Below are positions 32,187 to 39,447 of a stretch of 64,000 nt of DNA, one piece after another. The DNA is from CAZRCZ01 sp964598765 (lineage in GTDB: Bacteria; Sumerlaeota; Sumerlaeia; MVZB01; JAJFLK01): the NCBI GenBank assembly GCA_964598765.1, contig CAZRCZ010000013.1, forward strand, positions 71,302 to 135,301, read 5' to 3'. Position 1 is the stretch's first letter; each line of letters starts with the position of its first letter. A program made the translations under genes and the position numbers. The notes beneath the pieces were generated by a model. It searched no databases. It worked only from the letters and a program-made list of their open reading frames with translations, and was not told the DNA's origin.

Positions 32187-32395
32187 ATCAATATCTGAAG
32201 CTGATTCCCGACGTGAAGAAATCTCCGGAGCAAAGTGTGTGGCTGTCCTACGATCAGGGCGCCGACGTCCTCTACGTGAACTTTCATAAACCAAGCAAGG
32301 CATCCGACAGCGAATTAACCGACGACGACGTCATCCTCCGTTATGATGGGAATGAAATCATCGGTCTCACCGTTTTACACGCAAGCCGGAGATAG
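32168..32395 (+). CDS. DUF2283 family small protein, possible antitoxin
   Basis: The 75-residue protein has the DUF2283 pattern: WLSYDQGADVLYVNFHKPSKA, DSELTDDDVILRYDGNEIIGLTVLHASRR. It overlaps the preceding RelE-like gene by 19 bases, so the two are co-translated. DUF2283 proteins are usually encoded beside small DUF4258- or PBECR-type proteins, which suggests a toxin-antitoxin-like pair. No DNA-binding motif is seen. Confidence 0.7.
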   Translation: MAAVEIDQYLKLIPDVKKSPEQSVWLSYDQGADVLYVNFHKPSKASDSELTDDDVILRYDGNEIIGLTVLHASRR

Positions 32396-32424
32396 TGTCT
32401 CTTGTCATTTCAGGAAAAAATTTC

Positions 32425-33723
32425 ATGAGCGGTTGGAATTGGTCGAACTGGTCGGGCGCGGTCAAATGCTCCCCGCAAAAGCTGGAAACCGCCGGAAGCA
32501 TCGAGGACGTCGCCAAGGTCGTCAAAGACTGCGCGGCGCGGGGTGTCAATCTGCGCGTCGTCGGAAGCGGACACTCTTTCACCGAACTGGTGGCGACCAA
32601 TGGCGTCATTCTGAGTCTGGACGGGCTTAGCGGTTTGGAGAGCGTTGACCGCGACCGCAAAGAGGCAACTGTTTTGGCCGGGACCAAACTTTGGGCGCTC
32701 AATGAACTCCTCGAACAAAACGGGCTGGCGATGGAGAACTTGGGGGACATCAATCGTCAGTCCATTGCCGGGGCGGTCAGCACCGGCACGCACGGAACCG
32801 GCATCGGCTGGCGAAACATCTCCTCGCAATCGTGCGCGCTCACGCTTGTCACCGCCGACGGCGAAATTCTCGAATGTTCCGAGGATCAAGACCGCGACCT
32901 TTTCAAGGCGGCGCAGGTTTCGCTCGGGTCGCTCGGCGTGATCGTCAAGGTCCGGTTGCGCCTTGTTCCTTCCTATCGCCTCCGCTATGAAAAGAAGCGC
33001 GTGAGTTTTGACGAGTGCGGCGAGAAGCTGAAAGAATATCGCGAAGGCAACCGCCATTTTGAATTCTACTGGTTTCCCCACACCGAAGCGGTCCAGCTTA
33101 AATTCCTCAATCAAACCGACGCGCCGCCGGACAATCGAAAAGTTTCCAAGTTCATCAACGACGTCATCTTGGAAAACGGCGCGTTCGGCTTGATTTCCCA
33201 CGCGTGCCGGATTTTTCCGTCCTTCTGCGAATCGGCCTGCAAACTTTGCGGCAAGCTTCTATCGGAAGGGGTCGAAGTCAACCAATCGCATCGCGTGTTC
33301 TCCACCTCTCGAATGGTGCATTTCAATGAAATGGAATACGGTCTTCACGCCGACCGCGGATTCGAGGCGTTGCGTGAGATCAAGCAATGGATCGCCGACA
33401 AAAAAATCGCGGTCAACTTCCCCGTCGAGTTTCGGTTCGTCAAGGGGGACGACATTCCGATCAGTCCGTCGCACGGGCGCGACACGGCTTATATCGCCGT
33501 TCACATGTTTCGGGGCATGGAATATAAAAAATACTTCGAGGGGGTGGAGGCGATTTTCAAGAATTACGAGGGGCGTCCGCATTGGGGGAAGATGCACACA
33601 CGGACGGCGTCGGACCTTGCCAAGCTTTATCCGCAGTGGGAAAAATTCCAAACCATCCGCCGCCGCCTTGATCCGCACGGAGTTTTTTTGACCCCTTATC
33701 TGCGCCGTTTGTTTGAAGCGTGA
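32425..33723 (+). CDS. FAD-dependent aldonolactone oxidase/dehydrogenase (ALO/GULO family)
   Basis: The 432-residue protein belongs to the VAO flavoprotein family. The FAD-binding region has VVGSGHSFTELV, with H50 in the position that carries the covalent flavin in ALO and GULO enzymes, and NLGDINRQSIAGAVSTGTHGTG. The C-terminal D-arabinono-lactone oxidase domain contains the conserved RPHWGKMHT. It probably oxidises a sugar lactone or alditol in the cytosol. ATG 32425 has AGGA at about -15; the GTG at 32395 is an alternative. Confidence 0.88.
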   Translation: MSGWNWSNWSGAVKCSPQKLETAGSIEDVAKVVKDCAARGVNLRVVGSGHSFTELVATNGVILSLDGLSGLESVDRDRKEATVLAGTKLWALNELLEQNGLAMENLGDINRQSIAGAVSTGTHGTGIGWRNISSQSCALTLVTADGEILECSEDQDRDLFKAAQVSLGSLGVIVKVRLRLVPSYRLRYEKKRVSFDECGEKLKEYREGNRHFEFYWFPHTEAVQLKFLNQTDAPPDNRKVSKFINDVILENGAFGLISHACRIFPSFCESACKLCGKLLSEGVEVNQSHRVFSTSRMVHFNEMEYGLHADRGFEALREIKQWIADKKIAVNFPVEFRFVKGDDIPISPSHGRDTAYIAVHMFRGMEYKKYFEGVEAIFKNYEGRPHWGKMHTRTASDLAKLYPQWEKFQTIRRRLDPHGVFLTPYLRRLFEA

Positions 33724-33737
33724 GGAGTGAACAAACT

Positions 33738-34493
33738 CTAATTTGCCGGAGCGTCGCCCGTTGGCTTCGATTCATCGGCGTCCGACGAAACCAGATCGCC
33801 GAAAAACGAGCGGAATCGTTTTTCCATGATGCCCTCAAACTCGGCGATGAGGCGGATGATTTCCTCCGCGCCCCACGGACGCTGGTCTTCCGCCGCCGAG
33901 TTGTAGTCGAAGTGAACGACCAGTCCCCGGTCGTCCTGCGGATTCTGTTGCTGGCGCGCGCTGGTGACGTTCATCCATAAATTCATTGGGCGGTTGTGAA
34001 GGACGAATTGATCGAGAATGCCGATCTTGACCGACGAGGGGCGGTCCAAGACTCTGCCCGCTTCTATCACGTCGGAAGCGAGATATTCATTCGCACTTTG
34101 ATCGAGTTGACGGATGAATTGGGGATTGAGGGCGAACCGGGTTGGTTTGACGTATTCGCCCGCGAAGACGCGCAGGATCCGCTCCACAAGCGAGAAGAAC
34201 GGTTGAGCGCAGGGAGTCCAATCTTTCGGTTCGGGCGCGCGGCGATTCCATTCCAGCGTAAGCCGCATAAGGGAAATTTGCATGACGAGACTTTTGTCGC
34301 GCGATTCCAATTGAATCCTCGGCACGTCGGGCGGCCCGTTGGGTGGAACGGGCAGAATCAGCGATTCTCCGTCGAAGACGCCGTCGGCGGCGTCGCGCAA
34401 TCGGCTGGAGAGCGTGATCTTATCGCCGAAATCCTGCGGCTGAAAAAAAAGCGTGAACGGAAGTTTGGCCAGATGAAAGCCGGTGGGGATCAT
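33738..34493 (-). CDS. Hypothetical protein, perhaps TIGR04255-like
   Basis: The 251-residue soluble protein is not firmly recognised. The layout (beta-rich N-terminus, LMRLTLEWNRRAPEPKDW, FALNPQFIRQLDQSANEYL, then a C-terminal VVHFDYNSAAEDQRPWGAEEII helix region) faintly recalls the TIGR04255 family of sporadic proteins. It is 33 bp downstream of folB and on the same strand. No motif points to an activity. Confidence 0.55.
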   Translation of the reverse strand: MIPTGFHLAKLPFTLFFQPQDFGDKITLSSRLRDAADGVFDGESLILPVPPNGPPDVPRIQLESRDKSLVMQISLMRLTLEWNRRAPEPKDWTPCAQPFFSLVERILRVFAGEYVKPTRFALNPQFIRQLDQSANEYLASDVIEAGRVLDRPSSVKIGILDQFVLHNRPMNLWMNVTSARQQQNPQDDRGLVVHFDYNSAAEDQRPWGAEEIIRLIAEFEGIMEKRFRSFFGDLVSSDADESKPTGDAPAN

Positions 34494-34526
34494 CGAGCAA
34501 AGTTTCTCCGAAGAGAGGAACGCGGC

Positions 34527-34946
34527 TCAGGCATGGGGAGGGGCCTGTTCCTCGCGGCGCGATTCGACCGACGCCTCCCGCTCCCATTCCTCGCGCGTTC
34601 GGGATAGCTCGATCTCGACCGCCTGATTCAAACCGCCGATACGCGCCTCGGGCTTGGCGACGCGCGCGGTCACGCGGCTCACCGGAAACGTGCGGAACAT
34701 TTCATGAAGGAGACGCCCCGCGACTCTTTCGATGAGATTGTGGCTTTCTTGTTCGACGACGTGGCGCGTCCGCGAGTAGATCACCCGGTAATCGAGCGTG
34801 TCCTCAAGCCGGTCCGAAATCGCCGGAGCATGGAAATCCGCCGTCAGCTCCAAATCCACGATGAAGCGGCAACCGTTTTGCTTTTCCCAAAGCTCCGTGC
34901 CGTGGCGGCCGTAAAATTGAAGTCCTTTGAGTCTCAAAACGTCCAT
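34527..34946 (-). CDS. folB: Dihydroneopterin aldolase
   Basis: The 139-residue enzyme of folate synthesis has the family motifs LKGLQFYGRHGTELWEKQNG, RFIVDLELTADFHAPAISD, NLIERVAGRLL (catalytic-site Glu) and a KPEARIGG loop. It cleaves 7,8-dihydroneopterin. The C-terminus has an extra ~20-residue charged tail (RTREEWEREASVESRREEQ). ATG 34946 is preferred to the upstream in-frame ATG by homology. Confidence 0.88.
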   Translation of the reverse strand: MDVLRLKGLQFYGRHGTELWEKQNGCRFIVDLELTADFHAPAISDRLEDTLDYRVIYSRTRHVVEQESHNLIERVAGRLLHEMFRTFPVSRVTARVAKPEARIGGLNQAVEIELSRTREEWEREASVESRREEQAPPHA

Positions 34947-35100
34947 GTTCGGAATATCTTCTTTTTCCCTCGAAATCACCTTGCCGATCGACTTGACAAC
35001 GGAACCCTAGCATGAAAAGAGCGTCGATTCCATGATCTCCTTGCAAAGAATCCGCTGGAACGGCGAAATGATCTGCGGCAACATCATCCCGCAAGTTCCC

Positions 35101-36234
35101 ATGTCTGAAATCAGCGACGTTCTCATCATCGGCGGCGGCATCATCGGTTGCTCGCTCGCCGAATCGCTGTCCCGCGCGGGCCTGACCGTGACGTTGCTTG
35201 AGCGGGGGTTGATCGGACGCGAGGCGTCGTGGGCGGCGGCGGGAATGCTTGCGCCCCAGTCGGAGATGCCATGCGCGGGACCGTATTTGGATTTTTGCCT
35301 CGCCTCCCGCCGACTTTATCCCGCCGTGATTGAACGAATCCGAACGGAAACAGGAATTGATCCGCAATACCGCGACGAGGGGATGTTCTATATCGCTCGG
35401 ACCGAGAGCGAGGAAAAAATTCTTCGAGAGCGCGCGGCGTGGCAAAAGCCGTCGGGATTGGCGGTCGAGATTTTATCCGCCGAAGAAGCGCGGAAGGCCG
35501 AGCCTTCGCTCGCGTCCGGATTTCGCATGGCCGTCCACTTCAAGGAGGACCATCAACTCGATCCACGATTGATGACGCGCGGATACGCCATCGCCGCGCG
35601 TCGTCTCGGCGCGCGCCTATTGGAGTATTCGCCCGTCACCGAAATTCTGCGCGAGCGAAATCGCGCGGTCGGAGTCGTCGCGGGGGGAAAGCAGTTTTTC
35701 GGCAAGTGGATCATTCTCGCCGGAGGTTGCTGGTCTGGATTAATTCCCGATCTCCCGTTTCGACCGCCGACTTATCCGGTCAAAGGCCAAGTCTTATTGC
35801 TCCAAGCGACTCCATCTTTGTTCAAACACACGCTTCACAGCGTCGAAGTTTATCTCGCGCCGCGGCGCGATGGGAGAATCATCGTCGGCGCGACCGAAGA
35901 GCACGAGGCGGGATTCGACAAAACCGTTCAAGCGGGAGCGGTCGCGAAACTTTTGTCCTCGGCCTTCGAGTTGGTTCCATCATTGACGCGAGCCGAATGG
36001 GCGGATTGTTGGGCAGGATTGCGTCCCGGAACTCCCGACCGCCGTCCGATCATCGGCGAAGAGGGATTGGAGGGATTGATTTTGGCGACGGGACATTTCC
36101 GCAACGGCGTCTTGCTCGCGCCGCTGACCGCCTTGCGCGCGAGCGAATTCATTCTCGAGGGAAAATGGAACGACGACGTCGCGCAGTTTTCGCCACGGCG
36201 TTTCGCCGGAGAAAATTGCGTCGCGACGACGTAA
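35101..36234 (+). CDS. thiO: FAD-dependent glycine oxidase-type enzyme
   Basis: The 377-residue DAO-family flavoprotein has the dinucleotide fold DVLIIGGGIIGCSLAESLSRAG, the ThiO-type EASWAAAGMLAPQSEM segment and the C-terminal WAGLRPGTPDRRPIIGE, GLILATGHFRNGVLLAP. ThiO oxidises glycine to the imine for the thiazole ring of thiamin. No other thiamin gene is adjacent, so a related D-amino acid oxidase role is possible. Start by homology at ATG 35101; an upstream ATG at 35068 or 35032 is in frame. Confidence 0.85.
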   Translation: MSEISDVLIIGGGIIGCSLAESLSRAGLTVTLLERGLIGREASWAAAGMLAPQSEMPCAGPYLDFCLASRRLYPAVIERIRTETGIDPQYRDEGMFYIARTESEEKILRERAAWQKPSGLAVEILSAEEARKAEPSLASGFRMAVHFKEDHQLDPRLMTRGYAIAARRLGARLLEYSPVTEILRERNRAVGVVAGGKQFFGKWIILAGGCWSGLIPDLPFRPPTYPVKGQVLLLQATPSLFKHTLHSVEVYLAPRRDGRIIVGATEEHEAGFDKTVQAGAVAKLLSSAFELVPSLTRAEWADCWAGLRPGTPDRRPIIGEEGLEGLILATGHFRNGVLLAPLTALRASEFILEGKWNDDVAQFSPRRFAGENCVATT

Positions 36235-36325
36235 GAAAAGCGCGGAAACGCCGTAAAATTTTTTGAAACTCGGAATCGCGCGGAAGAAAATTTCGCGCAA
36301 AAGAGCGAAAAAAATTATTTTCAGC

Positions 36326-36550
36326 TTGACAAGCATCGTCCAAGTGAACAAAAAATTTGTTTATCACTCGGCTCGTTGGGATAGCCGGTGAGTTTGCCGA
36401 TGTTCAAAACGAACAAATCCATGACGGGTTCCCGCCTTCAGGTTTCCATCGCGAATGCGATCCTGATCGCCCGACGAGGAGAATCGGCATTCGCAACGGG
36501 GTGTGGCGCAATCAACCAACACAACCAACACAGGAAAAGGAGACAGTCAC
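36326..36550 (+). promoter_or_regulatory. Possible promoter and structured leader of the lysine micro-ORF
   Basis: TTGACA (36326-36331) is a perfect -35 hexamer in an AT-rich patch, though no clear -10 follows at 17 bp. The next ~200 bases have no long frame but contain an 8-bp inverted repeat, GCGAATGC (36451-36458) and GCATTCGC (36487-36494), whose flanking GAT/ATC can also pair. The stretch ends in GGAAAAGGAG, a strong ribosome site 7 bases before ATG 36551. A structured 5' leader or small RNA is possible. Confidence 0.4.
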
Positions 36551-36598
36551 ATGGCCAAAAAAGCGAAAAAGAAAAAGGCCGCGAAGAAGAAGAAGTAA
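36551..36598 (+). CDS. Lysine-only micro-ORF, 15 residues
   Basis: MAKKAKKKKAAKKKK is encoded between a strong Shine-Dalgarno (AAAAGGAG, about -15 to -8) and a TAA. Eleven of 15 residues are Lys and the rest Ala and Met. The composition recalls histone H1-like Lys/Ala repeats, so nucleic-acid binding is conceivable. It stands between thiO and MmgE with its own likely promoter and a terminator 290 bp on. It could also be a decaying remnant of a longer basic protein. Confidence 0.5.
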   Translation: MAKKAKKKKAAKKKK

Positions 36599-36889
36599 CG
36601 GGGCGATTTTCGCGCGGCGCGGAAACGCGGCCCGCGCGACCCTGTTGGAAGAAAAGAAGCGAATCGGCGAAATCGAACCGGATCTTTGCGCGGATTTCCG
36701 CATGCGGTCCGAGATCAATGCGCCGCTTGGAATCCGGGGCTAACTGCTGAGGGCGCTGGCCCAATCCAAAACAAACAGCCCCACCCCAATGGAGAAACGG
36801 ATCGGTTGGACGGGAGGCGAAGGAAACGCCCCAAGTTCGGCCGGTCCCCCCGGTAGAAAAGAAAAACGCTTCCCGACTTCGCAAAACAA

Positions 36890-36927
36890 GACCCGGATGG
36901 GCTTCGGTCCATCCGGGTTCTTTTTTC
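36890..36927 (+). terminator. Rho-independent terminator
   Basis: The stem ACCCGGATGG (36891-36900) pairs with CCATCCGGGT (36909-36918) around an 8-nt loop (GCTTCGGT) and is followed by TC and six T. This is the clearest terminator in the window. It lies about 290 bp after the lysine micro-ORF on the plus strand. The intervening 36599-36889 has no convincing gene. Confidence 0.85.
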
Positions 36928-36932
36928 TGATT

Positions 36933-36995
36933 TCGCCGCCGATCCGCGGCGATGGACGCCGATCGATTGAGGTTCATCGGCGTTTATCGGCGGTT
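36933..36995. repeat. ATCGGCGTTTATCGGCGGTT-type dispersed repeat
   Basis: GCCGCCGATCCGCGGCGATGG is followed by GGTTCATCGGCGTTTATCGG and CGGTTCATTC, a tract of repeated ATCGGCG units with partial self-complementarity. On the minus strand it reads NEPPINADEP, a translation often seen from dispersed repeats of PVC-like genomes. It directly abuts the MmgE/PrpD stop codon. Confidence 0.5.
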
Positions 36996-36998
36996 CAT

Positions 36999-38375
36999 TC
37001 ATTCATTGCAAATCAACTTTGCCAAATCTGCCGCTTGGCGCTTCGTCTCCATTTTTTTCACGAATGCGACGACCGCTTGCCGTAATTCGGCCGCAATGCA
37101 AGCGGACGAAAGCGAATTGAATTTCTCCGCGATTTTCTCATGGCTCATCGGTTTTTCCGGATCGCCGAGACAATCCTCGCTGAATCGCTCGATCATTTTT
37201 CCATCCTTCAACTTCACCGAAACACGCGCGGCCCATTTTCGGGGAAACAGGCGATCCACCGCCTCGCTTGGCGCGGCATGAATCCTGCGCGCCAAATCCC
37301 GAACGCGGCGGTCCGAAATCCAAGGTTCCCGATATTCCTCGACTCCGGCTTTTCCCGCCACGAGCGCGACCGCCGCGGAATGATAAATGCTGAATTGCGC
37401 TTCTTCGGTCGTTCGCGGCTCGCGCTTCGTCTCTGCGGGAATCGCAACAAGCGGCAATCCGGTCGAGGCGATCTCAATGTCCACGCGCTGAACGTCGTCG
37501 GGATTGAGCCGATGCTCGGCTCTCAATTCCAATAGCGCGTCAATCGGCGTTTGATTGTAGCGGCAGGTGGCGAACGGTTTGATGCCGGTCTCGGCAATTT
37601 TCAATTTTCCGCCAAAGTCCGTGGTCAGTTTCTCCGGGTAATATTCCCCGCCGTAGGCCTGAAAAAATCCGTTCTCTTCAAAAACGTGTGAGGGACCCGT
37701 CGCGCCGAGAGCGGCCAATCGCGCCGCCTGAATTCCGCATCGCGCCGCATTGCCGATCTGCAATCGCTTGGCCCAACTTCCCTCGGTTTGAAACGACATG
37801 TTGCCCGAGGCGAAACTCCACGCCAGACCGAAAGCGTGGATCATTTGCGCGGGCGTCAGGCGCAACAATTTTCCCGCCGACGCCGCCGAAGAGAAGACGC
37901 CGCAAACCGCCGTCGGATGAAAACCCCTGCGATAGAGCGCGGAAGGGTTGGCGGCCTCCCCGACGCGCAAGATAATTTCATATCCGGCGATGATCGCCTC
38001 CAACAATTCCCTTCCCGACCGATCCGACGCTTCGGCCACCGCCAGCGCCGTCGGATTGACCGCCACGCCCGGATGAAGACTCGATGCGTTGTGCACGTCG
38101 TCCATCTCGATGCTGTGCGCCGCCGTCGCGTGCGCGAACGCGGCGGCTCCCGCCGAAACGCGCGGGTGGTTTTTGATGAAGAGCGAGGCTTCCGGCGGAC
38201 CGCCCATCCGTCCCGCGTATTCCAATGCAATCCGCGCCGAAGATTCTGCGGCAATTCCGCCCAGCAAAACTCCGAGATAATCGAGCAGGAGGTCCTTGGC
38301 CGCGCCTGATGTTTTTTCCGGGACGCCATCCAGCGAAAATCCGCAAACCCAATCGGCAAGGATCCGGGCGTTCAT
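36999..38375 (-). CDS. MmgE/PrpD family protein
   Basis: The 458-residue protein matches the 2-methylcitrate dehydratase/iminodisuccinate epimerase family: LLLDYLGVLLGGIAAES, HSIEMDDVHNASSLHPGVAVNPTALAVAE, RGFHPTAVCGVF, and GIKPFATCRYNQTPIDALLEL. The family is enzymatically mixed (dehydratases, cis-aconitate decarboxylase, epimerases), and no prp genes are adjacent, so the substrate is open. It is coupled by ATGA to the K+ channel gene upstream. Confidence 0.88.
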   Translation of the reverse strand: MNARILADWVCGFSLDGVPEKTSGAAKDLLLDYLGVLLGGIAAESSARIALEYAGRMGGPPEASLFIKNHPRVSAGAAAFAHATAAHSIEMDDVHNASSLHPGVAVNPTALAVAEASDRSGRELLEAIIAGYEIILRVGEAANPSALYRRGFHPTAVCGVFSSAASAGKLLRLTPAQMIHAFGLAWSFASGNMSFQTEGSWAKRLQIGNAARCGIQAARLAALGATGPSHVFEENGFFQAYGGEYYPEKLTTDFGGKLKIAETGIKPFATCRYNQTPIDALLELRAEHRLNPDDVQRVDIEIASTGLPLVAIPAETKREPRTTEEAQFSIYHSAAVALVAGKAGVEEYREPWISDRRVRDLARRIHAAPSEAVDRLFPRKWAARVSVKLKDGKMIERFSEDCLGDPEKPMSHEKIAEKFNSLSSACIAAELRQAVVAFVKKMETKRQAADLAKLICNE

Positions 38376-39397
38376 GCAACCGACTCCGCCTGAGCGACGA
38401 GCAACCGCAGTTTGTCCATTTGCGCCTCATCCCCCATCGCAACCAGCGTATCTCCCGCGTGGATCACCGTGTCCGCCGACGGATTGAAAACGAGTTCCCC
38501 TTCGACCCGCTTGATGCCGATGAGAATGACGCCGACCTTTTTTCGCATTTCGATTTCCGCCAGCGACTGATTCACGACCCCCGCGGCGGGAGCAACAGGA
38601 ATTTCCTCGATGCTGTATTCGTGTTTGCTCGCGCGTCCGCTCACTTGGATGAAATCGAGCACCGTCGGGCGGAGGACGGCCTGCGAAAGATGTTGCGCGC
38701 CGATGTGAAGCGGGCGAACCGTCTTATCGGCTCCGGCCTTCCACATTTTCATCGCGGCCGCCTCGTCGGTCGCCCGCGCGACGATGACCAGATTTGGATT
38801 GAGCTGGCGCGCGGACATCACGATGAAAAGATTGTCGGCGTCGGAGGCTAGCGCCGGAACAATCGCGCGCGCGCGCTGAATTCCGGCCTTGATGAGCACG
38901 TCGTCGCAGGTCGCGTCGCCCCGCAGAACCAGATGTCCGGCGGCCTCGGCCCGCGTGACCGCCGCCTCATCGGATTCGATGATGACAAACGGAACCGACT
39001 CCAAGACCAGACTCGCGGCCATGTCGCTCCCGATCCTGCCGAACCCGCAAAGGACGATGTGGTTCTTCGTGTCTTCGATCTGTTTTTCCATTTTTCTATG
39101 CCCCAATTCTCCAAGGATTCCCCCCTCAACAACCGCGCCGACCAAAACCGCCGTGGTGTAGGCGACCGTTCCCATGCCGGTCAACACGAAAATCGTCGTG
39201 AAGAGATGCGCCCCTTCCCCTGAAGGCATGATGTCGCCGTAGCCGACCGTGCTGATCGTCACGACGGTAAAATAAAGCGCATCCACAAAGTTGAGGTCGA
39301 GCAAAATCATGTAACCGATCGTCCCGGCGGCGAGCGTCAGCGCGAAAAGAATCAGCGCGATCCGCAGTCGGAAGAGGATGGAACGTTGGTTGCGCAT
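38372..39397 (-). CDS. Two-helix K+ channel with RCK/TrkA domains
   Basis: The 341-residue protein has two membrane helices bracketing the selectivity filter TVGYGD (50-55), then an RCK N-domain (IVLCGFGRIGSDMAASL) with Rossmann motif GxGxxG and a TrkA_C domain (SLAEIEMRKKVGVILIGIKR). This is MthK-like architecture: a tetrameric channel gated by ligand binding to the cytosolic ring. The gene overlaps MmgE/PrpD by four bases. Confidence 0.93.
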   Translation of the reverse strand: MRNQRSILFRLRIALILFALTLAAGTIGYMILLDLNFVDALYFTVVTISTVGYGDIMPSGEGAHLFTTIFVLTGMGTVAYTTAVLVGAVVEGGILGELGHRKMEKQIEDTKNHIVLCGFGRIGSDMAASLVLESVPFVIIESDEAAVTRAEAAGHLVLRGDATCDDVLIKAGIQRARAIVPALASDADNLFIVMSARQLNPNLVIVARATDEAAAMKMWKAGADKTVRPLHIGAQHLSQAVLRPTVLDFIQVSGRASKHEYSIEEIPVAPAAGVVNQSLAEIEMRKKVGVILIGIKRVEGELVFNPSADTVIHAGDTLVAMGDEAQMDKLRLLVAQAESVA

Positions 39398-39447
39398 GGA
39401 AAAATTCGTGTTCTATCCAATTGCTGAAGGTGGGCGCGCTGGCAATC

